A stretch of DNA of 64,000 nucleotides, from the NCBI RefSeq assembly GCF_001425745.1, contig NZ_LMDF01000007.1, forward strand, positions 1,020,074 to 1,084,073, in the 5' to 3' direction. The DNA is from Caulobacter sp. Root343 (GTDB taxonomy: Bacteria; Pseudomonadota; Alphaproteobacteria; Caulobacterales; Caulobacteraceae). Below, one piece after another: positions 7,985 through 16,113 of this stretch. The number at the start of each line of letters is the position of its first letter. The first letter of the stretch is position 1. A program made the position numbers and the translations under genes. The notes beneath the pieces are model-generated. The model was not told the DNA's origin. It saw only the letters and a list, made by a program, of their open reading frames with translations, and ran no database searches.

Positions 7985-8734
7985 ATGCGTGGTACCTTGC
8001 TTTTGGCGGCTTTTTGCGGCGCGACCCTGGCCGGCGCGGCCTCCGCGCGGCAGCAACCGTCGCCGCCGTTGCTCGGCGCACCAGCCTCCACGCTCGCGAA
8101 TGCTCCTCAGGATTCGCCCGTCCAGCCTATCGACCAGGGCCGAATCAAATCGACCTCCGAGGCCAATCGCGAAGGCATCACCGGGGCCATGCAGGCGCCG
8201 CTGCGAGACGTGAACATCGTCCGAACCAAGATCCCCCGCGTGTTGCTGGAGGCGATGGACGATCCTTATCAGCGCCCCGCCAGGGCCAGTTGCGACGCCC
8301 TGATCGCCCTGGTCCAGCCGCTGGACGTGGCCCTGGGCGAGGACATCGACCGTAATCCGCCGGGCGAGAACGAAGACCTGATGGACCGGGGCCGCAAGGC
8401 GGCCGGCGGGGCGGCCCTGGGCGCGGTGGCCAGCGCCGCCCAGGACATGATCCCGATGCGCGGCTGGGTCCGGAAGCTGACCGGGGCCGAACGCCACGAC
8501 CGCCTGGTGCAGAGCGCCATCGCCTCGGGCGCGGTGCGTCGGGCCTATCTGAAAGGTTTGGGCGAAGCCCGCGGCTGCAATCCGCCGGCCACGCCCCAAC
8601 ACAAGCCGCCGGCCGAACCGCCGGTGGTCGATCCCGGCATGCCGCCGCCGCGCGATCCCTATGGTCCGCGCAAGCCGCGCTTCCCGATCAACAAGCAGGA
8701 AGCGCCGACCGTGCCTCAAGGACCCCGTTACTGA
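7985..8734 (+). CDS. Exported protein of unknown function
   Basis: I do not recognise the family of this 249-residue protein. It starts with a clear signal peptide (MRGTLLLAAFCGATLAGAASA, cleavage probably after ASA), so the product should be periplasmic or secreted. The middle holds a region with two cysteines (SCDALIALV and ARGCNPP) that could form a disulfide. The last 60 residues are rich in proline with basic residues and look disordered. The stop overlaps the convergent tgt gene by seven bases, so the two transcripts share complementary 3' ends. Confidence 0.75.
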   Translation: MRGTLLLAAFCGATLAGAASARQQPSPPLLGAPASTLANAPQDSPVQPIDQGRIKSTSEANREGITGAMQAPLRDVNIVRTKIPRVLLEAMDDPYQRPARASCDALIALVQPLDVALGEDIDRNPPGENEDLMDRGRKAAGGAALGAVASAAQDMIPMRGWVRKLTGAERHDRLVQSAIASGAVRRAYLKGLGEARGCNPPATPQHKPPAEPPVVDPGMPPPRDPYGPRKPRFPINKQEAPTVPQGPRY

Positions 8735-9843
8735 GGCAAGTGCCGGGCCGCGAACTCGCGGCGGAACTGCTCGAAACGCCCTTCCGCGATCGCCATGCGC
8801 ATGGCGCCGGTCAGGGCCTGGAAGAAGGCGATGTTGTGCCAGGACAGCAGCACCTGGCCCAGGATCTCCTCGGCCTTGAACAGATGCCGCAGATAGGCCT
8901 TCGAATAGTCGCGGCTAGCCGGGCAGTCGCTGTCGGGGTCCAGCGGCGTGTCGTCCTCGGCGTACTTGGCGTTCTTCAGATTGATCGCCCCGTCCCAGGT
9001 CCAGGCCTGGCCATGGCGTCCCGATCGGGTGGGCAGGACGCAGTCGAACATGTCGACGCCGCGCGCCACGGCCTCCACCAGGTCGATCGGCTTGCCGACG
9101 CCCATCAGGTAGCGCGGGCGGTCCTCAGGCAGCAGGCCTGGCGCGTAGTCCAGCACCTCGCACATGGCCGCATGACCCTCGCCGACCGCCAGGCCGCCGA
9201 TCGCGTAGCCGTCGAAGCCGATCTCGCGCAGTCGCTCCGAGGACTCCCGGCGCAGGTTTTCGAACGTCGAGCCTTGCTGGATGCCGAACAGGACCTGACT
9301 GTCGCGGGTCCCGAACGCGTTCTTCGAGCGCTGGGCCCAGCGCGCCGAAAGCTCCATGCCTTTGCGCGCCCTCGCCTCCTCGGCCGGCCAGGCCACGCAC
9401 TCGTCCAACTGCATGACGATGTCGCTGCCCAGCAAGTCGGCCTGGATCTCGATCGAGCGCTCGGGCGTCAGCACGTGCTTGGAGCCGTCGACATGGCTGG
9501 AGAAGGTCACGGCCTCTTCGGTCAGCTTGCTGATGCCCGACAGAGACATGACCTGGAAGCCGCCGCTGTCGGTCAGGATCGGCTTGTCCCAGCGCATGAA
9601 CTTGTGGAGGCCGCCGAGGCGATGCACCCGCTCGGCCGAAGGCCGCAGCATCAGGTGGTAGGTGTTGCCCAGGATGATGTCGGCGCCGGCGCTCTTGACC
9701 TGATCGACGGTCAGAGCCTTGACCGTCGCGGCGGTGCCGACCGGCATGAAGGCCGGTGTGTGGATGTCACCGCGCGGGGTCTTCAGCACGCCGGTGCGGG
9801 CCTTGCCGTCCGTGGCTTTGATCTCGAAGGGAAAGGCGGCCAT
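8728..9843 (-). CDS. tgt: Queuine/preQ1 tRNA-guanine transglycosylase
   Basis: This 371-residue protein swaps guanine-34 for preQ1 in GUN-anticodon tRNAs, an early step of queuosine synthesis. Family landmarks are GNTYHLMLRP, ILTDSGGFQVMSL (first catalytic Asp), GGLAVGEGHAAM (base pocket) and FDCVLPTRSGRHG (nucleophile Asp). Two of the three expected zinc cysteines are missing: the usual CxCxxC reads Ser305-Asp-Cys307-Pro-Ala-Ser310, while His336 remains. The ATG at 9843 lies on the stop of queA in a TGATG overlap; the open frame extends further upstream antisense to nothing but inside queA, so only the overlap start is credible. Confidence 0.96.
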   Translation of the reverse strand: MAAFPFEIKATDGKARTGVLKTPRGDIHTPAFMPVGTAATVKALTVDQVKSAGADIILGNTYHLMLRPSAERVHRLGGLHKFMRWDKPILTDSGGFQVMSLSGISKLTEEAVTFSSHVDGSKHVLTPERSIEIQADLLGSDIVMQLDECVAWPAEEARARKGMELSARWAQRSKNAFGTRDSQVLFGIQQGSTFENLRRESSERLREIGFDGYAIGGLAVGEGHAAMCEVLDYAPGLLPEDRPRYLMGVGKPIDLVEAVARGVDMFDCVLPTRSGRHGQAWTWDGAINLKNAKYAEDDTPLDPDSDCPASRDYSKAYLRHLFKAEEILGQVLLSWHNIAFFQALTGAMRMAIAEGRFEQFRREFAARHLPQ

Positions 9844-10955
9844 CAGGAGGTCTCGTCTTTGAACAGCAGGCTGCCGTCCCCGTAGGAATAGAAGCGATAG
9901 CCCGTCGATATGGCGTGTTCGTAGGCCGCCCGCATCGTCGCCTGGCCGGCGAAGGCGCTGACCAGCATGAACAGGGTCGACTTGGGCAAGTGGAAATTGG
10001 TCATCAGCACGTCGGCGGCCCGGAAGCGGTAGCCGGGCGTGATGAAGATGGCGGTCTCGGTGGCGAACGGCCGTACGACCCCGTCTTCGCCCGTGGCGCT
10101 CTCCAGCAGACGCAGGCTGGTGGTGCCGACACAGACGATCCGGCCGCCGCCGGCGCGGACGGCGTTCAGGGCGTCGGCGACCTGCGCGCTCACCTCGCCG
10201 AACTCGGCATGCATCTTGTGCTCGGCGACCTCGTCGGTCTTGACCGGCAGGAAGGTGCCCGCGCCCACGTGCAGGGTCACGAAATGCAGTGAGACGCCCT
10301 TGGCCTTCAGGCGCTCCAGCAGGTCGGGCGTGAAGTGCAGGCCGGCGGTCGGGGCGGCGACCGAGCCGTCCTCGCGGGCGTAAACGGTCTGGTAGTCGGC
10401 GCGGTCGCGCTCGTCCTCGCCCCGCTTGGCGGCGATGTAGGGTGGCAGCGGCATGTCGCCGTGGCGGGCGATGCCGATGTCGAGGTCGGGGCCGGACAGG
10501 TCGAAGGCCAGGACCACCTCGCCGCCTTCGTGCTTCTCGGCGACGGTGGCGTCCAGGCGGTCGAGTTCGCAGGCCCGGTCGTCGCGTGAACCGAACGCCA
10601 CGCGGTCGCCGACCTTCAATCGCTTGCCCGGACGCATGAACGCGCTCCAACGGCTGGGCGAAACGCGGCGGTGCAAAGTGGCCTCCACCGCCACGGGCGT
10701 GCCGTCGGCGCCGCCGGTCGTACGGCCCTCGCGCAGGCCGGACAGGCGCGCGGGGATCACCCGGGTGTCGTTGAAGACCAGGGCGTCGCCCGGACGAAGG
10801 AAGTCGGGCAGGTCGCGGACGACATGGTCGGCCAATTGGGAACCGGGCGGTGCGTCGGCACGCACCACCAGTAAGCGCGCGGCGTCACGGGGCTCGGCCG
10901 GGCGCAACGCGATACGGTCCTCGGGAAGGTCGAAATCGAAGTCGGAAAGGCGCAT
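9843..10955 (-). CDS. queA: S-adenosylmethionine:tRNA ribosyltransferase-isomerase
   Basis: This 370-residue protein transfers and isomerises the ribose of SAM onto preQ1 in tRNA to give epoxyqueuosine, the step after Tgt. The N-terminus MRLSDFDFDLPEDRIALRPA, the central AAPTAGLHFTPDLLERL with HVGAGTFLPV, and the C-terminal TNFHLPKSTLFMLVSAFAG are all characteristic of QueA. It is the first gene of a two-gene operon with tgt, sharing one base with the tgt start. No other queuosine genes are in the window. Confidence 0.97.
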   Translation of the reverse strand: MRLSDFDFDLPEDRIALRPAEPRDAARLLVVRADAPPGSQLADHVVRDLPDFLRPGDALVFNDTRVIPARLSGLREGRTTGGADGTPVAVEATLHRRVSPSRWSAFMRPGKRLKVGDRVAFGSRDDRACELDRLDATVAEKHEGGEVVLAFDLSGPDLDIGIARHGDMPLPPYIAAKRGEDERDRADYQTVYAREDGSVAAPTAGLHFTPDLLERLKAKGVSLHFVTLHVGAGTFLPVKTDEVAEHKMHAEFGEVSAQVADALNAVRAGGGRIVCVGTTSLRLLESATGEDGVVRPFATETAIFITPGYRFRAADVLMTNFHLPKSTLFMLVSAFAGQATMRAAYEHAISTGYRFYSYGDGSLLFKDETS

Positions 10956-11081
10956 GGGCGGGCTTCAAGCGCACGATGAACCCGGAACGTCAAGACACAC
11001 GCTGTCGGGCGAGCCCGGTGGACAACCTGGGCGGGATTATTCCATGATCGAGATAACGAGATTCTTCGGGGGAAGACCGCC

Positions 11082-11699
11082 ATGAAACGCTTGCTTATCC
11101 CGGCGCTCGCGCCGTTGCTGCTGCTCGCCGCCTGCGAGCAAAAAGCCGCCGCGCCAGCCGCGCCCGCCGCACCGATCGAAACCAGAACCGTGGCGACGAC
11201 GGTCGCCCCGGCCGCTGCGGAACACACCGCCGCCGGCTTTCAGCACGACCCGGCGGTCAACCTGGAGGGCTACTATTTCACCGAAACCACCGTGCAGGCT
11301 GGGAACTGGAAGCTGGTGGATCTGTCCATCCGCGACCAAGCCGCGTTCGGGACCTGGGAAGCGGGCCACTTGATGGACCCGGGCGGCCCCATCTTCCTGA
11401 GTTTCGAGGACGTCACCAGCCCGACGGCCGAAAACGAACTGGGCCAGACCTATCACAAGGTGAACTTCCGCCTCGAGCCGGGCGGCTACCGTGTCGACGG
11501 CAAACAGGTGTTGTTCCACGCCAAGGACCCGCGGCTCGGCGACGTGGTCCTGGAGCTCCGCCCGGACCTCGCCGCCTACAAGGCGGCTCGGGCTGCCGGT
11601 CCGAACGGTGGCCCGCTCAGGATCGTGTTCACGGGCAGCCTGCAGGTCGGCGCCGAGCGAATCCGCAACATCAGCTTCCTTTATCACCCCGGCGAATAG
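11082..11699 (+). CDS. Lipoprotein of unknown function
   Basis: This 205-residue protein has a lipoprotein signal peptide with lipobox LAAC (Cys19), followed by an Ala/Pro-rich linker and a globular domain beginning around GFQHDPAVNLEGYY. I do not recognise the domain. Its alternating polar and hydrophobic pattern suggests a beta-rich fold. The ATG is preceded by GGGGGAAGA. The gene is divergent from queA and lies 41 bases upstream of the endonuclease/exonuclease/phosphatase gene, with which it could be co-transcribed. Confidence 0.75.
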   Translation: MKRLLIPALAPLLLLAACEQKAAAPAAPAAPIETRTVATTVAPAAAEHTAAGFQHDPAVNLEGYYFTETTVQAGNWKLVDLSIRDQAAFGTWEAGHLMDPGGPIFLSFEDVTSPTAENELGQTYHKVNFRLEPGGYRVDGKQVLFHAKDPRLGDVVLELRPDLAAYKAARAAGPNGGPLRIVFTGSLQVGAERIRNISFLYHPGE

Positions 11700-11740
11700 A
11701 TCGCCCTGCCTCCGCCGCGAGGGCGTGCTATGGGCGGCTC

Positions 11741-12724
11741 ATGCGCCTGATCGTCCAGCTTCTCAGTCTTCTCGTTCGCGGCACGGCCCTGATGCTGGGC
11801 CTGGTCGGCGCCGGCATGGCCATCGCCTGCCTGGGCGGCGCGTTCAGCGACCGCCTGGACGCCTTCACTCACGCCGCGCCGCTGTGGCTGATGATGGGCT
11901 TTGGCGCGGTCATCCTCGGCGCCTTGTTCGCGCGCGGCGGCGAGCGCTGGGTCATGGTCGGGCTCGGCGCGACGACCCTGGCCGCTTGTGCGGTGCTGAT
12001 GCTGCCCGACCTTTGGGCCGCCTGGCGCTTCAAGCCGGCGACCGTGGCGGCCAGCGACCTGAAGGTGGTGCAGTTCAATATCTGGCACGAAAACCGTACG
12101 CCGGAGCAGAGCCTCGAATGGATCCTGGCGCAGGACGCGGATGTCGTTGTGATGGAAGAGGCCGGTGGCAACGCCATTCCAGTAGTCAGGGCCTTGAAGG
12201 AAGCCTACCCCTTCGCCTCATGCGACAAGGCCGGCCGGTGCGAGACTTGGATCTTCTCGCGCAAGAAGATGTTGGCCCGTGGTGGCGTGCCGATGGAAAT
12301 GCCCTACCTCTCCGGCGCCTGGGCCACCCTGGCCGACGCCAAAGGCGCTTTCACCGTGGCCGGCGTACACTATACTTGGCCAATCCCGGCGGGCCCTCAG
12401 CAGGCTCAGTCACGCAAGCTGGTTCAAGCCCTCGCCCCGTTCGATCGCAAGAGCCTGATCCTCACCGGTGACTTCAATTCCACGCCCTGGTCATTCACGT
12501 TGAAGCGTCAGGACAAGGCTCTAGGTCTGCGTCGCTGGACCCGCGCCCTGGCCTCTTGGCCGGCCGGCAAGTTCTCACGCGTGATGGCCGCTCCCGCCCC
12601 GTTCCTGCCGATCGACCACGTCTACGCCGGCAGCGAATGGCGAGCGGTGAAGATCGAGCGCGGCCCGGCCCTGGGCTCGGACCACCGTCCGGTGGTGGTG
12701 ACTCTGCGGCGAACCCAGAAATGA
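11741..12724 (+). CDS. Membrane-anchored endonuclease/exonuclease/phosphatase family protein
   Basis: The first 100 residues hold three hydrophobic spans. The rest is an endonuclease/exonuclease/phosphatase (EEP) domain: KVVQFNIWHEN, a metal-binding glutamate in VVVMEEAGG, LILTGDFNSTPWS with the catalytic Asp and Asn, and the final ALGSDHRPVVV with Asp-His. The layout resembles the YafD-type membrane EEP proteins, where the catalytic domain faces the periplasm. The substrate could be nucleic acid or a phospho-ester and cannot be told from sequence. A bidirectional terminator follows. Confidence 0.85.
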   Translation: MRLIVQLLSLLVRGTALMLGLVGAGMAIACLGGAFSDRLDAFTHAAPLWLMMGFGAVILGALFARGGERWVMVGLGATTLAACAVLMLPDLWAAWRFKPATVAASDLKVVQFNIWHENRTPEQSLEWILAQDADVVVMEEAGGNAIPVVRALKEAYPFASCDKAGRCETWIFSRKKMLARGGVPMEMPYLSGAWATLADAKGAFTVAGVHYTWPIPAGPQQAQSRKLVQALAPFDRKSLILTGDFNSTPWSFTLKRQDKALGLRRWTRALASWPAGKFSRVMAAPAPFLPIDHVYAGSEWRAVKIERGPALGSDHRPVVVTLRRTQK

Positions 12725-12725
12725 A

Positions 12726-12755
12726 AAAGGCCCCGGATCACTCCGGGGCCCTTCT
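12726..12755. terminator. Bidirectional rho-independent terminator
   Basis: A perfect nine-base stem, GGCCCCGGA (12729-12737) and TCCGGGGCC (12742-12750), closes a four-base loop. On the minus strand it is followed by TTTTT, and on the plus strand by CTTCT. It lies between two convergent genes, so it probably ends the cyclophilin transcript efficiently and the EEP transcript less so. Confidence 0.8.
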
Positions 12756-12772
12756 GGTCTGTCGTCGTGTCC

Positions 12773-13240
12773 TTAGGCGTCGGCGGCGATCTTGGCGCTG
12801 ACGATCTTGCCCGGCTGACGCGGCGGCTCGCCCTTCGGCAGGGCGTCGACATTTTCCATGCCTTCGACCACCTGGCCCCACACCGTGTACTGACGGTCCA
12901 GGAAGGTCGCGTCGTCGAACACGATGAAGAACTGGCTGTTGGCCGAGTTGGGGTCGGGCGTGCGCGCCATCGAGCAGACGCCCCGCACGTGCGGCTCGTC
13001 GTTGAACTCGGCCTTCAGGTCGGGCTTGTCCGAACCGCCGCGGCCGCTGCCCGACGGGTCACCGCCCTGGGCCATGAAGCCCGGGATCACGCGGTGGAAG
13101 ACGACGCCGTCATAAAAGCCCTCGCGCACCAGTTCCTTGATCCGGGCGACGTGGCCCGGCGCCAGGTCGGGGCGAAGCTTGATCGTGACCGGACCGGTCT
13201 CGAGGGTCAGGATCAGGGTGTTTTCGAGGTCGGCCGACAT
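12773..13240 (-). CDS. ppiB: Cytoplasmic cyclophilin-type peptidyl-prolyl isomerase
   Basis: This 155-residue single-domain cyclophilin has no signal peptide, so it is cytoplasmic. It catalyses cis-trans isomerisation of prolyl bonds. Visible core motifs are FHRVIPGFMAQGGDP with the catalytic arginine, SMARTPDPNSANSQFFI and VWGQVVEGMENVD. It is the last of three consecutive cyclophilin genes on the minus strand, and is much shorter than the two exported ones. The start has a plausible upstream AGGAAGACC. Confidence 0.93.
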   Translation of the reverse strand: MSADLENTLILTLETGPVTIKLRPDLAPGHVARIKELVREGFYDGVVFHRVIPGFMAQGGDPSGSGRGGSDKPDLKAEFNDEPHVRGVCSMARTPDPNSANSQFFIVFDDATFLDRQYTVWGQVVEGMENVDALPKGEPPRQPGKIVSAKIAADA

Positions 13241-13333
13241 GGTCTTCCTTTAGGGTGCGGAATGATTGATCGCGCTTCTAGCGCGGATTGCGCCCGCCTG
13301 TGAACCAAGTCGCGCCCGAAAACCGGAAAATGC

Positions 13334-14176
13334 TCAGCGAACCTCGACCGGCGGATCCATGTCGCAGACCGAAAAGTCCGCGCCTTTCAAGGCCCGCAGG
13401 CGCTTGGTTTCGGCGGCGAACCAAGGCCCCTTGGGATCGATGACGCGAACCTTGGGACGTTCGGCTTCGGGAATATCCGATAGAAGACGGACCTTTTGCA
13501 TCAGGTCTTGCGGCGCCGGGACCGGCTCACCGGTCTTGATGGCTCGCACGGCGTCCAGGCCGCTGATCACCCGGCCGAAGGCCGTGTAGCGCTTGTCCAG
13601 CGACGGATAGGGCTGGCGCATCAGGAAGAACTGGCTGTTGGCCGAGTTGTTGTCCTCGTCGCGCGCCATGCCGAGGACGCCGGGGCAATAGGTTCCCCAG
13701 GCCGAAACCTTCTTGTCGCTGGTCATGTCGCTCCAGCTCCAGGCCTGGCTGACGACGGGCAGCGACTTCAGATAGCCGACCTCCAGGCCCGCCGGTGCGG
13801 CCATCGGGACAAAGCCCGCCTCGGCCGTGCGGCGGAAGGTGAACTCGGCCTTCAGGTTGGGCTTGTCCGATCCGCCCTCGCCCGTGTTGGTCGGATCACC
13901 GGTCTGGGCCATGAACTTGTCGATGACCCGGAAGAAGGTGCGGCCGTCGTAGACGCCTGCGCGGGTCAGCTCCTGCAGGCGCGCCACGTGGTTCGGTGCG
14001 ACCTCCGGGATCAGCTCGACCAGCACGCGGCCCTTGTTGGTGTCGATCACCATCACCGTCTCGGGCGCCGGCGTCCGCCAATCCTGTTCGGAAGGCTTGG
14101 CCGAAACCGTCGCCGCGAGCGCGGGAGTCGAGATTGCCAGGCAGAGCCCGGCCAGAAGCGCGCGCGAGCGGGTCAT
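13334..14176 (-). CDS. Periplasmic cyclophilin-type peptidyl-prolyl isomerase (copy 1)
   Basis: This 280-residue protein begins with a signal peptide (MTRSRALLAGLCLAISTPALA) and so is periplasmic. The cyclophilin core shows FFRVIDKFMAQTGDPTNTG with the catalytic arginine, MARDEDNNSANSQFFLM and AFGRVISGLDAV. Compared with the cytoplasmic copy, the core carries an insertion of about 40 residues after EFTFRR (around residue 115) and a C-terminal extension of about 70 residues ending near SVCDMDPPVEV. The upstream neighbour shares both extras, so the pair arose by duplication. Two cysteines may form a disulfide in the periplasm. Confidence 0.92.
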   Translation of the reverse strand: MTRSRALLAGLCLAISTPALAATVSAKPSEQDWRTPAPETVMVIDTNKGRVLVELIPEVAPNHVARLQELTRAGVYDGRTFFRVIDKFMAQTGDPTNTGEGGSDKPNLKAEFTFRRTAEAGFVPMAAPAGLEVGYLKSLPVVSQAWSWSDMTSDKKVSAWGTYCPGVLGMARDEDNNSANSQFFLMRQPYPSLDKRYTAFGRVISGLDAVRAIKTGEPVPAPQDLMQKVRLLSDIPEAERPKVRVIDPKGPWFAAETKRLRALKGADFSVCDMDPPVEVR

Positions 14177-14192
14177 GTCACTTCACCTGCCG

Positions 14193-15026
14193 TTATTTCA
14201 CCTGAACCGGGACATCGACATCGCAATTGGTAAAGCCGGCGCCCAGCTCTCCCTGGCGCTTGGTCACCAGGGCCTTGAAGGCGGCCGAGCGGGTGTCCAT
14301 CACCTGGACCGAGGGGCGCTTGTCAGCCGGCATGTCGGCCAGCAACTTGACGCTCAGCATCTTGTCCTGGGGATCGGGCACGGGCTCGCCGACCTTGATA
14401 GCCCGCACGACATCGACGCCCTGCAGCACACGGCCGAAGGCGGTGTAGGTCTTGTCCAGCGAGGCGTTGGCCTGGCGCATGAAGAAGAACTGGCTGTTGG
14501 CGCTGTCGGGGTCGCCGGCGCGGGCCATCCCCAGCACGCCGGAGCAGAAGTTGCCCCAGGTCGCCACCTTGCGGTCGGCGGTCATCACCGCCAGGGCCGA
14601 GGGCTGACTGGTCACCGGCAGGACGCCGACCCAGCCGGACTCGTTGGTTCCAGCCTTGAAGCTGGCGCCCAGCGGGGTGTCCGCGCCGCGGCGGAAGGTG
14701 AACTCTGCGGTCAGGTTGGGCTGGTCCGAACCGCCGACACCGGTGTTTTGGGGGTCGCCCGTCTGGGCCATGAAGTCGCTGATGACGCGGAAAAAGGTCA
14801 GACCGTCGTAGAAGCCGCTCTTCACCAGCCCCCGCACGCGCTCGATGTGGTTCGGCGCCGCTTGCGGATAGAGCTCTGCGATAATCCGGCCCTTGTTCGT
14901 CTCGACGACGATGACGTTGTTCGGATCCGGCGTGCGCCAATCGGAGACGGTCTGGGCCGAGGCCGCCTCAACGGAGGCCGTCATAGCGGCAAGCGCCAGG
15001 GCGGCGGCGGTCGTGGCGAGCTTCAT
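14193..15026 (-). CDS. Periplasmic cyclophilin-type peptidyl-prolyl isomerase (copy 2)
   Basis: This 277-residue exported cyclophilin is a close paralogue of the downstream gene, with the same insertion after EFTFRR and the same kind of C-terminal extension (TNCDVDVPVQV). The start is set at the ATG at 15026, which gives a clean signal peptide MKLATTAAALALAAM and has GGGGAA in front; an earlier in-frame ATG would put arginines before it with no signal logic. Core motifs are FFRVISDFMAQTGDP and MARAGDPDSANSQFFFM. The gap to the next gene is 16 bases, so the two are co-transcribed. Confidence 0.92.
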   Translation of the reverse strand: MKLATTAAALALAAMTASVEAASAQTVSDWRTPDPNNVIVVETNKGRIIAELYPQAAPNHIERVRGLVKSGFYDGLTFFRVISDFMAQTGDPQNTGVGGSDQPNLTAEFTFRRGADTPLGASFKAGTNESGWVGVLPVTSQPSALAVMTADRKVATWGNFCSGVLGMARAGDPDSANSQFFFMRQANASLDKTYTAFGRVLQGVDVVRAIKVGEPVPDPQDKMLSVKLLADMPADKRPSVQVMDTRSAAFKALVTKRQGELGAGFTNCDVDVPVQVK

Positions 15027-15163
15027 CGAATTCCCCGAACAAATAGGTCGGGGTCGGGCGTAGAACGCCACGGCCTCCCCGACAAGTGCGGCGATGTTGA
15101 AGCGCAGGATTTCGGCCGGATAACGGCAGCGGTTGGAATGGGCCTCCGGGACGGCGCGGCGCC

Positions 15164-15274
15164 GTGGACTTCAACCGCGGCAGCGCCAGCCTTTTCAATG
15201 CTGAGCAAGCGGCCAAACGGTTCCAGCAGGCCCAAGGCGGAAATGTCTATGAGTGGGATTCCGAGAAAATATAG
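15164..15274 (+). pseudogene. Possible small protein or gene remnant
   Basis: A 36-codon frame opens at a GTG and ends at TAG. Its translation (VDFNRGSASLFNAEQ at the start, GGNVYEWDSEKI at the end) has a protein-like composition unlike the Arg/Pro/Ala-rich shadows seen elsewhere in this GC-rich DNA. The frame is open for a further 18 or so codons upstream but has no good start or ribosome binding site there, so it may be the tail of a decayed gene. I do not recognise a family. Confidence 0.25.
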
Positions 15275-15456
15275 TTTTCACTCGCAATTCATTGATCGAC
15301 GTGAGAGTATCCCTGTATCGACTTGCGCTTTGGCTTCGGTTGCTCTCCACGCTTGATCTTCGGATTGAGCTCCGGGCCTACCAAGAACCTCTCCGACATT
15401 TTGATCTCACGCACCGTTCGGCGCGTGCGAGCCTTCGCAATAAAAGAGATATTCCC
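15275..15456 (+). promoter_or_regulatory. Leader of the cold-shock gene
   Basis: This stretch is noticeably richer in A+T than its surroundings and contains the only long gene-free leader in the window (15027-15456 is gene-free apart from the doubtful small frame). It probably holds the promoter and a long 5' untranslated region. Near the end, CTCACGCAC and GTGCGAG can pair with a two-base bulge just ahead of the weak ribosome binding site AAAAGAGAT. Long structured leaders are typical of cspA-type genes. Confidence 0.4.
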
Positions 15457-15666
15457 ATGAATACCGGCACCGTGAAGTGGTTCAATTCGACCAAGGGCTT
15501 CGGCTTCATCCAACCCGACAATGGCGGCCCGGACGTGTTCGTCCACATTTCGGCGGTCGAGCGTTCGACCCTGGGTTCGCTGCAAGAAGGCCAGAAGCTC
15601 AACTATGAGCTGGAGCGCGATCAGCGCAGCGGCAAGATGTCGGCGGGCCAGCTCCAATCCGCATAA
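15457..15666 (+). CDS. Cold-shock domain protein
   Basis: This 69-residue protein is a single cold-shock domain, an OB-fold that binds single-stranded RNA and DNA. Both RNA-binding motifs are present: KGFGFIQ (RNP1) and DVFVHIS (RNP2), after the start MNTGTVKWFN. The length is standard for CspA-family proteins. A longer in-frame start at 15253 would add unlikely residues and can be discounted. The gene is followed by a strong terminator and is probably monocistronic. Which Csp paralogue it is cannot be told from here. Confidence 0.95.
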   Translation: MNTGTVKWFNSTKGFGFIQPDNGGPDVFVHISAVERSTLGSLQEGQKLNYELERDQRSGKMSAGQLQSA

Positions 15667-15716
15667 GGCCAAGGCTCACGTCGGGGCCAGTGGCTCGGGA
15701 CGTGGCTTAGGACAGG

Positions 15717-15744
15717 GGCGGCGGGCTTGGCTCGCCGCCTTTTT
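15717..15744 (+). terminator. Rho-independent terminator after the cold-shock gene
   Basis: A ten-base stem (GGCGGCGGGC at 15717-15726 with GCTCGCCGCC at 15730-15739, one G-T pair) closes a TTG loop and is followed by TTTTT. It lies 50 bases after the stop of the cold-shock gene. Confidence 0.85.
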
Positions 15745-15762
15745 CACATTTCGAGGAAGGCG

Positions 15763-15957
15763 ATGACCCCATCAACTATCGAGCGCGCCTACGCGCTCGC
15801 CCGCTCAGGCAAGTATGCAACCGTGGCCCAGCTCCAACAGCGGCTGAAAGAAGACGGCTGTCACGCCGTCGAAGCGCTTCTCGCGCCACGCTCCATCAAG
15901 AGCCACCTGGAAGCCATCTGTGCGGCGTCCTCGAGAGCGGCGCTCGTTCACGGCTGA
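15763..15957 (+). CDS. Small conserved-looking protein, unknown function
   Basis: This 64-residue protein, starting MTPSTIERAYALARSGKYAT, is predicted to be mostly helical. The middle segment VAQLQQRLKEDGCHAVEALL reads like a short helix-turn-helix or adaptor-like unit, but I cannot assign a family. The ATG at 15763 is chosen because GAGGAAGG sits directly in front at ideal spacing; an earlier ATG at 15727 overlaps the terminator stem. It is likely transcribed on its own, just after that terminator. Confidence 0.6.
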   Translation: MTPSTIERAYALARSGKYATVAQLQQRLKEDGCHAVEALLAPRSIKSHLEAICAASSRAALVHG

Positions 15958-16113
15958 CGAACAACGCCCCTCCCCCACGACCGCAGAGGCGGGGCGAACG
16001 AACGAAGAGTGCAAGACCCCGTCCGCCGCCGCCGCCAAGACAGGCCGGATGCGCGGCGCGCGAAGGGGCGAAAGCAGAGTCCTAAAGCGGAGAAGAGCCC
16101 TCGGGCGAAGATC

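Noticed and set aside
8728..10650. 640-codon frame that fuses a sequence inside queA to tgt
   Set aside because: The N-terminal 269 residues are Arg/Pro-rich out-of-frame queA; only the tgt part from 9843 is coding.
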